A DNA stretch of 37,154 nucleotides from Dysgonamonadaceae bacterium (GTDB lineage Bacteria; Bacteroidota; Bacteroidia; Bacteroidales; Dysgonomonadaceae): NCBI GenBank assembly GCA_031272205.1, contig JAISUH010000033.1:1-37154 (forward strand). The letters run 5' to 3'. Positions 10,402-18,208 of this stretch are shown here, piece after piece. Both the position numbers and the translations under genes were made by a program. Position 1 is the first letter of the stretch. Every line of letters starts with the position of its first letter. Below the pieces are notes generated by a model that did no database searches, was not told where the DNA came from, and worked only from the letters and a program-made list of their open reading frames with translations.

Positions 10402-11723
10402 CGCCTTTACAACTCATCATAGAGCGCGAATACCTTGCGCGTGTGAAAAAGAAATCCTTCATTCTGCTCACCATCCTCATGCCTTTCCTGTTTGTGGGCA
10501 TTGCGTTGGTACCGGCTTTCTTGTCGATGGTGAAAGATTCCGGCGAGAAGACCATTGCCGTAATCGACAAAACGGGTTTATATACGACGGAATTGCAATC
10601 GTCGCAAAACTACCGTTTTATCTCTGTAGATCCCGATTCGCCGCTTGTATCGTATATGATGAAGCTCGATACCGATTATTTCGGTATCCTTGATATCAGC
10701 GGCGATTTGAGCCAAGAACCCAAAGCCGTTTCCTTCCTTTCGGAGAAACAGCCGCCTTTGGACTTGCTGTCGATGATTGAGAACCGGCTTTCGGAGAAAG
10801 TAAAAAACCAAAAATTGGAAGGGCTTGCCCATTCGGGAAGCGCCGACAGCGCCGCTATTGCGCAGGTATTGGCGGTAATCGACAGCAAAAGCAACAACAT
10901 CTCGGTTTCTACGCTCCGCAAGGATAAGGAGGGCGAAATGAAAGAATCGTCCACCATTGTGGCGTCGATTGTGGGCGGTGTGTTCACCTTCCTGATTTAC
11001 ATGTTCATCATGGCGTATGGCGCTATGGTGATGCAGGCGGTGGTGGAGGAAAAGAAAAATCGCATTGTGGAAGTGATGGTTTCCACGGTGCGCCCCGTTA
11101 ATTTGCTTGTCGGCAAGATTATCGGGGTGGGCTTGGTCGGTATGACTCAATTGATTATCTGGGGCATTCTGATCGGCGGCCTGATGAGCGTGGCGACTGT
11201 TTTCACGGCCGCGCCGGTATTGCCGGCAAGCGGAGCCGAAGCGATGATAGGCGGAGCCGATTCTTTCGACCCCGCACAGACAATCGCCATTTTGTCGGGC
11301 ATCAACTGGTTAGAAATCATCCTGTTGTTTTTTGTCTATTTTATCGGCGGATATATGATGTATGCTTCGCTGTTTGCCGCGATTGGCGCGGCCGTGGATA
11401 ACGATCAGGATACGCAGCAGTTTATGATGCCGATAACCTTCATCATTCTTTTCGCTTTTTATGCCGGACTTTACAGCATACAAAACCCCGACGGGCCTTT
11501 GGCTTTCTGGTGCTCGCTCTTTCCGCTCTCATCACCCATTGTGATGATGGTGCGGCTTCCGTTTGGCGTGCCGTTGTGGGAAAAATTGCTGTCCCTTGCC
11601 CTGCTTTTCGCTGCGTTTTTGCTGATGGCATGGTTGGCCGCCAAGATCTACCGTGTGGGAATCCTCATGTACGGCAAGAAACCTACTCTGAAAGAAATGA
11701 TACGATGGATAAAATACAAATAA
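10398..11723 (+). CDS. ABC transporter permease (NatB/ABC-2 type)
   Basis: In-frame start MTPLQLIIEREYLARVKKKSF inside the 10074..11723 ORF; ATGA overlap with the upstream ATPase stop; several TM segments. Confidence 0.9.
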   Translation: MTPLQLIIEREYLARVKKKSFILLTILMPFLFVGIALVPAFLSMVKDSGEKTIAVIDKTGLYTTELQSSQNYRFISVDPDSPLVSYMMKLDTDYFGILDISGDLSQEPKAVSFLSEKQPPLDLLSMIENRLSEKVKNQKLEGLAHSGSADSAAIAQVLAVIDSKSNNISVSTLRKDKEGEMKESSTIVASIVGGVFTFLIYMFIMAYGAMVMQAVVEEKKNRIVEVMVSTVRPVNLLVGKIIGVGLVGMTQLIIWGILIGGLMSVATVFTAAPVLPASGAEAMIGGADSFDPAQTIAILSGINWLEIILLFFVYFIGGYMMYASLFAAIGAAVDNDQDTQQFMMPITFIILFAFYAGLYSIQNPDGPLAFWCSLFPLSSPIVMMVRLPFGVPLWEKLLSLALLFAAFLLMAWLAAKIYRVGILMYGKKPTLKEMIRWIKYK

Positions 11724-11737
11724 CCCATTTAAATAAT

Positions 11738-12970
11738 ATGAAATACAAACTATTGGCTTTAGACTTGGATGGTACTTTATTGCGAAGCAATAATACCATT
11801 TCGCCTGCAACCTTGAATGCGTTGATTAAAATTCAACACGCAGGGGTTAAGATTGCGATTGTGTCCGGACGTCCTACTTTCGGGTTGAAATATGCGGAGG
11901 ATAAATTGGAAATCGCCAATTACGGCGGTTATTCCATTTCCTATAACGGCAGCCGGATAAAAGATTTGAAGGAAGACGAGCTGATTTTCGACAAAAGGAT
12001 AGATCCGGGTTTGTTCCCCCTGTTGCAAAAGGAAGCCGATAAGCGGGGGCTGACGCTGTTTACTTACGACAGAAACAACATTTACACCAATCATCCCGAT
12101 AACCGGCACGTGCTGAAAGAGGCTGAGATCTGCAATATGGAAGTGGTGAAAATCCGTGATTTTGCCGACGAAATCACTTTTTCGCCTTGCAAATGTATTA
12201 TCGTGAGCGACGATGCCGACGTGATCACCGAAATGGAACGGAAATGGAAAAAACGCTTGGACGGCGTGAGCAACGTGTTCAGTTCCGAACCCTTCTTCCT
12301 CGAATTTGTGCCTCAGCACGTGGACAAAGCCAATACCCTCTCCTTTTTATTGGACCGACTGTCGATAACCCGCGAAGAAGTGGTGGCCATCGGCGACGGG
12401 AACCTCGATTTCAGTATGATTCAATTGGCCGGTTTCGGTATCGCAATGGGCAACGCGAAAGATTCCATCAAATCCTGCGCCGATTGGGTTACCGATACCA
12501 ACGACAACGACGGCGTGGCCAAGGCGATCGCCAAATTGGCGGAGGCCGAGGCGCAACCCTCCCAAATCCCCTTGGAAGTGATGAACGCACAAGCTCAAAA
12601 CACCTTGATGGGCAATCTGGGCATTCGCTACACGTATATCTCCGACAAACAAATTGTGGCGACCATGCCGGTGGACAAACGCACGCGCCAACCCTTCGGG
12701 ATTCTTCACGGAGGCGCTTCGCTCGCGCTGGCCGAAACTATCGCAGGACTGGGGTCGATGGTGCTTTGCGAACCGGGCGATCACGTAGTGGGAATGCAGG
12801 TGAGCGGCAACCACATCTCGTCGGCGCACGAAGGCGATACGGTGCGCGGCGTGGGAACCTTGGTGCATAAAGGACGCTCATCGCACGTCTGGAACGTGGA
12901 TATCTTCACCTCGACCGACAAATTGATTTCTTCAGTCAGGGTTACAAACGGGGTGATAAAAAAGGGATAA
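11738..12970 (+). CDS. HAD-family (Cof-type) phosphatase fused to hotdog-fold PaaI-like thioesterase (menaquinone-pathway type)
   Basis: N-terminal MKYKLLALDLDGTLLRSN and GDGNLDFSMIQLAGFGIAMGNA; C-terminal hotdog domain GILHGGASLALAETIAG; start reassigned from 11510. Confidence 0.9.
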   Translation: MKYKLLALDLDGTLLRSNNTISPATLNALIKIQHAGVKIAIVSGRPTFGLKYAEDKLEIANYGGYSISYNGSRIKDLKEDELIFDKRIDPGLFPLLQKEADKRGLTLFTYDRNNIYTNHPDNRHVLKEAEICNMEVVKIRDFADEITFSPCKCIIVSDDADVITEMERKWKKRLDGVSNVFSSEPFFLEFVPQHVDKANTLSFLLDRLSITREEVVAIGDGNLDFSMIQLAGFGIAMGNAKDSIKSCADWVTDTNDNDGVAKAIAKLAEAEAQPSQIPLEVMNAQAQNTLMGNLGIRYTYISDKQIVATMPVDKRTRQPFGILHGGASLALAETIAGLGSMVLCEPGDHVVGMQVSGNHISSAHEGDTVRGVGTLVHKGRSSHVWNVDIFTSTDKLISSVRVTNGVIKKG

Positions 12971-12990
12971 ACGACAAAATATGTCGTTTT
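12969..12990 (+). terminator. Putative intrinsic terminator downstream of the HAD-hotdog gene
   Basis: AAACGACA-aaata-TGTCGTTT hairpin followed by T-rich sequence, directly after stop codon. Confidence 0.55.
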
Positions 12991-13189
12991 ATACTTGAAG
13001 ATAGAAACAATCAGGAGGAAAATAAGGCTGTTTTTCCTTCTGATTGATTTTACTCCCCCCTGCTTGGCACAGGCTCCCCCCTTGCAGCAGCGCATCGTTA
13101 TCCCTGCTAAGGGATGCATATCAACAGGAAAACCAACGCCCACCCGACACCCAACCGCGTAGCGGGTGCACATTTCTTTATCGGGTGCA

Positions 13190-13259
13190 ACCCCGAACGG
13201 GGTTGAAAGGTCGTTGTTATTCCTTGGTTTCTATTGATATGGATGGCCTGCGGCCAAAT
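13190..13259. repeat. REP-like palindromic repeat (variant: CAACCCCGAACGGGGTTG plus TTTCTATTGATATGGATGGCCTGCGGCCAA)
   Basis: Same module order as the copies near 15690-15765 and 30510-30580. Confidence 0.7.
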
Positions 13260-13277
13260 TCTTAATACCTGCATCTT

Positions 13278-13310
13278 CAACCTGTTAGGTTTTCAAAACC
13301 TAACAGGTTT
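13278..13310. repeat. 33-bp palindrome, variant 1
   Basis: CAACCTGTTAGGTTTTCAAAACCTAACAGGTTT; near-perfect inverted repeat. Confidence 0.8.
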
Positions 13311-13336
13311 GATTGGGGCGCTTACACATACATTTC

Positions 13337-13369
13337 AAACATTCCAAATTTTCGAAATTTGGAATGTTT
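13337..13369. repeat. 33-bp palindrome, variant 2, abutting AGCTGCCCCCC junction and a short AACTATA block
   Basis: AAACATTCCAAATTTTCGAAATTTGGAATGTTT; 15-bp arms. Confidence 0.8.
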
Positions 13370-13473
13370 AGCTGCCCCCCTAAGAACTATAAACTACCCA
13401 CTAAAACCCCCTCCTTCGCGCCTTCGTGGCAAAACCATCCGGTTGAGGATAGAAACAAAAATTTTAAGATGTT

Positions 13474-13512
13474 AAAAAAAAACTGTCCGGAAACGTATAG
13501 CGTCCGGACAGT
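13474..13512 (-). terminator. Intrinsic terminator of the minus-strand GH18 cluster
   Basis: Minus strand: ACTGTCCGGA...TCCGGACAGT stem followed by T9. Confidence 0.75.
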
Positions 13513-13534
13513 TATTTCAACACATATTAAAAAA

Positions 13535-13966
13535 TTAATTTCCCAATTCGGTATTGATTTTTTTCATCAGCGACTTTGTTTCGTCGCGACTGTCGCTATC
13601 AACCGACCACAGCGCCATTCCGGCGAGGTTGTTGTTCTTCACAAAGGCTGCTTTTTCCGTTATCGCGGGGAACCCGTCGTAATACAGCCCGTTGTCCGTC
13701 GCCTGAGTATTGACGTTTGGCGCATCCGGATAGGTTGAGCAGATTGTCCTGTACGGGATGTATTCGGTATATTCCCAAAGGTTGCCCCATGTATAATCGG
13801 TAACTACACTGTTCTGAGCGTTTTTTACACTGACAAATGCACTATAAACGGGACTGCCGTCTTCTGCATCGGTAACGGTGCCGCTTATCTGTATATTCTG
13901 CGCAAAAAGCGCATCGACAGCGGTAAACAGCACACAAATCAAACAAACTAATTTTTTCTTGCTCAT
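13535..13966 (-). pseudogene. Chimeric remnant: SusC-like signal peptide and CarboxypepD_reg-like N-terminus joined to a GH18 C-terminus
   Basis: N-terminus MSKKKLVCLICVLFTAVDALFAQNIQISGTVTDAEDGSPVYSAFVSVK; C-terminus GLYYDGFPAITEKAAFVKNNNLAGMALWSVDSDS resembles the end of the adjacent GH18 (LTYYDGTVTMARKATYIREHGLGGIMIWELTQDT); no catalytic motif. Confidence 0.65.
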
Positions 13967-13990
13967 ACATTGTCGGTTTATATAATTAAT

Positions 13991-15022
13991 TTATCTCCAC
14001 AGTTCGCTGTGAATCACATTCAGAAGGCTTTTCTCCTGATCGTCGGTGTCTTGGGTCAGTTCCCAAATCATGATGCCGCCCAATCCGTGTTCTCTGATGT
14101 ATGTCGCTTTTCGAGCCATTGTTACTGTTCCGTCGTAATACGTAAGCCCGACTTGGTCTTTTTTATAGGCTTCCAAATCGGACGACAGAACGATGATGTC
14201 CTTAAAAGCGATGCTTGTTGCGCCCGTGGCATCGCCTTCTTTCAGAAAGGTATATCCGTAAAACGGAACGCCGGCAACCAATTTTTCAAGAGGCAACTTC
14301 CTGTTGTTCAGCCAATGGTCGATCGCTTTTTCGAAAAACGACCATGAAGAATGAGCCCCGGTAGTATTGCCCGACCAGGGGCCTGTCTCGTCATAAATCA
14401 TGATGCTGATAAAATCGAGGTATTGGTGCATGGAGTTGGTGTAGCAGTTGTAAAAACCCCATCCCCCGTCATCGTAGCTGCCGCTTACGGCCGCCGTGAT
14501 GAGTTTATCGGCGCCCAGCGCCGTGCGCAAATCCTTGTACAATTCTTCCAATGCCGCTCGTTTGGGAATGTCTTCTGCGCCAATGCCGCCCTGGCCGCCC
14601 GTCCATTCCTCGTAGTCGAGGTCAATACCGTCCAAATCGTAGTCGCTAACGCATTTTTGAAGGTCATCCCTGAGTTTTTTCCGAAGATCCGGATCGAGCA
14701 GAGCCGTAGTAAAATACTTGGCTTCGCCTCCTCCTCCTACCGATAACAACACCTTGACCCCATGCCCGTGAGCCTGCCCGATGGTGTTGCGAAAACCATC
14801 GAGAATGCTGGCGTTTAATGTCCCCTCCTGCGTTATTGTCCCAAATGCAAGATTCAAATGGGTGATTTTATCCCATTGCGGCGTAAACCCGCTTTTCCAC
14901 GAAGGCAGATATCCTACAACAAACGCTTTTCTACCCGAAGGTTCCAAAGTTTTTAATTTTTCCGTTCCGCATGACGTTAGTAAACAAACTACACAAATTA
15001 GAAAAAAACTCTTTTTTTTCAT
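13991..15022 (-). CDS. GH18 family glycoside hydrolase lipoprotein (chitinase / endo-beta-N-acetylglucosaminidase-like)
   Basis: 343 aa; lipobox LLTSCG; catalytic DLDGIDLDYEEW (DxxDxDxE). Confidence 0.92.
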   Translation of the reverse strand: MKKKSFFLICVVCLLTSCGTEKLKTLEPSGRKAFVVGYLPSWKSGFTPQWDKITHLNLAFGTITQEGTLNASILDGFRNTIGQAHGHGVKVLLSVGGGGEAKYFTTALLDPDLRKKLRDDLQKCVSDYDLDGIDLDYEEWTGGQGGIGAEDIPKRAALEELYKDLRTALGADKLITAAVSGSYDDGGWGFYNCYTNSMHQYLDFISIMIYDETGPWSGNTTGAHSSWSFFEKAIDHWLNNRKLPLEKLVAGVPFYGYTFLKEGDATGATSIAFKDIIVLSSDLEAYKKDQVGLTYYDGTVTMARKATYIREHGLGGIMIWELTQDTDDQEKSLLNVIHSELWR

Positions 15023-15459
15023 CGCTCTAAATGCTAAAAATTTTTACAAATTTAATTACTTTTTTATATGAAATGCAACGAATGGGATATTATTTTATGA
15101 TTTATTGTTTTTTAACTATTCAAACATCTTCTTTGTGTTGTTTGCAAGCCGCCACAAGCGGCGAAGCAATCCGGCATGGAAGCACGAAAGTGCGGCTTAG
15201 TTGGTAGTTTATAGTTCTTAGTTCTTAGTTCTTAGTCTTTAGTTCTTCGGGGTGAAGCAACCCGGAAAAAAAATGAGGTTTTCCCTTTCATGCCTTTGTG
15301 GTTCATATTTCGCTTTTTGGCGCGAAGGCGCAAAGCCCCAAAGAAATCGATGGATTTAGACCCTTATCTATCAAAATCACCCTTAGTAGCCCAAGGCCAC
15401 ACACCCCCGCTCAGCTTATTTTTCTGATAAATAATGGAATAAGGGAGAAAATGGGGGGG

Positions 15460-15623
15460 AGTTGAGAATTGAGAATTAAGAATTAAGAATTAAGAATTAA
15501 GAATTAAGAATTAAGAGTTGGGAAGGTAGAAGGAGCGAAAGAGGGTGTCTTAGTGGGTAGTTTATAGTTTATAGTTCTTGGGGGCAGCTAAAACTTTCAA
15601 AGTTTTGAAAACTTGGAAAGTTT
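15460..15623 (+). repeat. Composite repeat: (GAGAATT/AAGAATT)n, spacer, GTGGGTAG(TTTATAG)n, GGGGGCAGCT, 33-bp palindrome variant 3
   Basis: Heptamers visible 15460-15520; TTTATAG block 15553-15580; palindrome AAACTTTCAAAGTTTTGAAAACTTGGAAAGTTT at 15591-15623. Confidence 0.85.
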
Positions 15624-15656
15624 TTTTAAAAAAAGTGATGCAAGTGTCGTCGATTG

Positions 15657-15682
15657 TAGAGACGCGGCATGCCACGTCTCTA
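15657..15682. repeat. 26-bp palindrome TAGAGACGCGGCATGCCACGTCTCTA
   Basis: Inverted repeat with one mismatched symmetric pair; the CGTCTCTACTGCCAATGCAACCCC right flank recurs near 30492. Confidence 0.75.
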
Positions 15683-15688
15683 CTGCCA

Positions 15689-15766
15689 ATGCAACCCCAT
15701 ACGGGGTTGAACGGCATTTATACGCTTGTTTTCTATTGATATGGATGACCTGCGGCCAAGAACCTT
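15689..15766. repeat. REP-like repeat (CAACCCCATACGGGGTTG...TTTCTATTGATATGGATGACCTGCGGCCAAG)
   Basis: Near-identical to 30510-30583; inverted related copy 22470-22570. Confidence 0.75.
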
Positions 15767-15829
15767 CCTCAAAATTCCCTTAGTAGCCCAAGGCGCCACC
15801 CACCGCCCATACCTTATTTTTATGTCATT

Positions 15830-15862
15830 AAACCTGTTAGGTTTTTTAAATCTAACAGGTTT
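15830..15862. repeat. 33-bp palindrome, variant 1b
   Basis: AAACCTGTTAGGTTTTTTAAATCTAACAGGTTT; related to 13278-13310. Confidence 0.75.
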
Positions 15863-15903
15863 AATAACAGGTTATTGACATGTTGTCTGTCCGCAGGTAA
15901 CGC

Positions 15904-18195
15904 CTAATACGGCGTGATTTCGCCGAAGTAACACCATGGATAGCTCCGGTAATGGGAACCTATCTCTACTTTCAGGTAACGTCCGCCGGCTTGCCGGGTG
16001 GTCGGATAGTCTAATTCGGTTTCCCACGATTGCGACATTTCGGGGATTTCGAGAACGGTAGTCCAGTCGTTGTTGTTGCTGCTGACAGAGAAACGAACAT
16101 GCCGGGGTTCGTTGCCGTGGTCGTCCTGACGGTTCCATATTTTGAACCCCTTGATAGCCGGACGTTCTTTGCGCATGTCCATGACGAAGGTTATCGGCAT
16201 CATTACGCCGATCTTGCTGTGCCAGCAGGTGTTTTTATTGTCGTCGAAGGCGTTCCGTAACGATGCGTCGTGCCCGTCTCCCCAGACGCCGCCGCTGTTT
16301 GAAACCTCTATCCATGACGATTTCTCCCAGATCGTTTCAAGCGTCGGAACATCGGTCATCCATGTGCATAGGTACGTATCGTTCCAGTTGTTGACCGAGG
16401 CGTAATCGATCATGCGGATGCTGCCCGTCGTCGATGGAACCACAAACTCCATGCGGGTAGAGGCAAGGGTCGGCTTCGTTTTCACCGCCTTAACGATATG
16501 GTTGATGTCGGCCTTTATTTTTACGGGCTGATTGTAATGTTCATCCGTATTCTCGTCGCGCGAAAGGACGATAGGGCCGTAAACGACGGCCTGACGGTTA
16601 TTGCCCTGTGGATTAGAACATTGCGACGAAAGCAAAAGGCGGCACCGCATCTCAAGGACTATTTCAATCGTATCACCCGCTTTCCATTGCCGCTTTATCG
16701 AGGCATAAGTTCCTGCCGTTACAGGCTGTGCGGCGCCGTTCACTTTTACGGAGGTGCGGGCGCTCCACGACGGGATACGCAGTTTTACATCGAACGATTC
16801 CGGCTTTTCGGGATTGACCTTGACAGACACTTTGCCCGATTGCGGGAAATCGGTTTCTATCGACAGGTTCAACGGATTGCCGGAAGGGGTTGTCATACCG
16901 ACCGTTGCCGCATTGTACAGGTTGATGACCGGCCCGTTTTTCGTTGTTGTTACGGCAACAAAAGGGATATAGGCCAAGCCCATCGGCCCGTTGAGGTTGC
17001 AGCAAGTAACGCGCAAATCGCCGAAATCCCAGCCCCATCCGGTATTATTCGTCTTATGCCCGTTCAGCAGGTTGCAGTAGCTGAACCCGTCGCCGTGGGG
17101 TTTCATAGCGCCGATAAGTCCGTTATAGACATAACGTTCGATCTCATCCATTGCGGCGGGGTCGCCGGTCAACCGCATCATCTGGCTGCAAAATTTCATC
17201 CATGTAACGCCCACGCAAGTTTCCATCATGCGTACAATATCGGGATCCGACTGTTCAAAAGCCATATTGTTCCAGCCTTCGCCGCCGATGCCGTGCCCCC
17301 CGCCGTTTCCCACAATCGTTATTTCTCTGTTTTTCACGTTGTTGAAATAATTTTGTATGGCCTGTTTGTATTTCGGGTCGCCCGTAGCACGGTAATACTC
17401 CACCAATCCTTCAAAAACGGAAGTCATCTCGTAGGCTTTGGGATACGGCAGTCCCATTTTTGCAGGCTCGACGTTGTTGATCGCCTGTTGAAAAATATTG
17501 CTTCCCTTCGATGCGCCGTTGTCAACGATGTATGTGGCAAATTCAAGGTAGCGTTTTTCGCCCGTCCGGTTGTAAAGTCGCATAAACGGTTCGAGCAAGC
17601 TACTCGATTCTATGCCCGTTTCGCTCCATCCCTGCTCCGTTATAGGCGCTTTGGGAGCGTCGCCTATTTGCGAGATGATGCAATCGGCCTGCCGTTTGAG
17701 ACTTTCAAGCACGCGCGGGTCGGGGTTTACCCATTGGTAATACTCTTCCAATCCGAGCATAGCGTATTTGCGTTCCCATAGGTCGCCGTTCGGGTCGTCG
17801 GGTTGCTGGTTGATGCGCACGCAACTGATGCTGCCGTTTTTTTGCTGCGTAGAGAGCAGGTCGTTAACGGTTGCATCGATCATCCGCTTCAATTCGGGAT
17901 CCTGTGTATAGCGGTAGAACATACAGGCCGAGCGCACCGCTTTTCCCCACATCTCGCCGAGCGCAAACTGTCGTCGGCCGTTGCGGAAGAAATCGGCCAT
18001 TTCGGCGTAGGGCACAACGCCTTTGTTCCAGTGTTCAATGAAATTTTGGATGTCGTTTTCGAGGAAGCCCGACAGCCGGATTGAGCCGGGCGGCAAAGGA
18101 AACTGTTGATCTTCAACCTTTAACGTTGCCTGCGCCAACAAACGGTTCGGCATCATAGCCAGAACAATAACAAGGAGTAAATAAATGTTTTTCAT
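15904..18195 (-). CDS. GH127-like (DUF1680) glycoside hydrolase with C-terminal F5/8 type C-like domain
   Basis: 763 aa; signal peptide; GH127-like core (LSGFLENDIQNFIEHWNKGVVPY..., GGHGIGGEGWNN, CVGVTWMKF) and discoidin-like tail GFKIWNRQDDHGNEPRHVRFSVSSNNNDWT. Confidence 0.8.
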   Translation of the reverse strand: MKNIYLLLVIVLAMMPNRLLAQATLKVEDQQFPLPPGSIRLSGFLENDIQNFIEHWNKGVVPYAEMADFFRNGRRQFALGEMWGKAVRSACMFYRYTQDPELKRMIDATVNDLLSTQQKNGSISCVRINQQPDDPNGDLWERKYAMLGLEEYYQWVNPDPRVLESLKRQADCIISQIGDAPKAPITEQGWSETGIESSSLLEPFMRLYNRTGEKRYLEFATYIVDNGASKGSNIFQQAINNVEPAKMGLPYPKAYEMTSVFEGLVEYYRATGDPKYKQAIQNYFNNVKNREITIVGNGGGHGIGGEGWNNMAFEQSDPDIVRMMETCVGVTWMKFCSQMMRLTGDPAAMDEIERYVYNGLIGAMKPHGDGFSYCNLLNGHKTNNTGWGWDFGDLRVTCCNLNGPMGLAYIPFVAVTTTKNGPVINLYNAATVGMTTPSGNPLNLSIETDFPQSGKVSVKVNPEKPESFDVKLRIPSWSARTSVKVNGAAQPVTAGTYASIKRQWKAGDTIEIVLEMRCRLLLSSQCSNPQGNNRQAVVYGPIVLSRDENTDEHYNQPVKIKADINHIVKAVKTKPTLASTRMEFVVPSTTGSIRMIDYASVNNWNDTYLCTWMTDVPTLETIWEKSSWIEVSNSGGVWGDGHDASLRNAFDDNKNTCWHSKIGVMMPITFVMDMRKERPAIKGFKIWNRQDDHGNEPRHVRFSVSSNNNDWTTVLEIPEMSQSWETELDYPTTRQAGGRYLKVEIGSHYRSYPWCYFGEITPY

Positions 18196-18208
18196 ACGGT
18201 TCGTTTTT

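Noticed and set aside
16498-17781. 427-aa ORF antisense to the GH127-like gene
   Set aside because: Shadow ORF; the minus-strand frame has clear family features.
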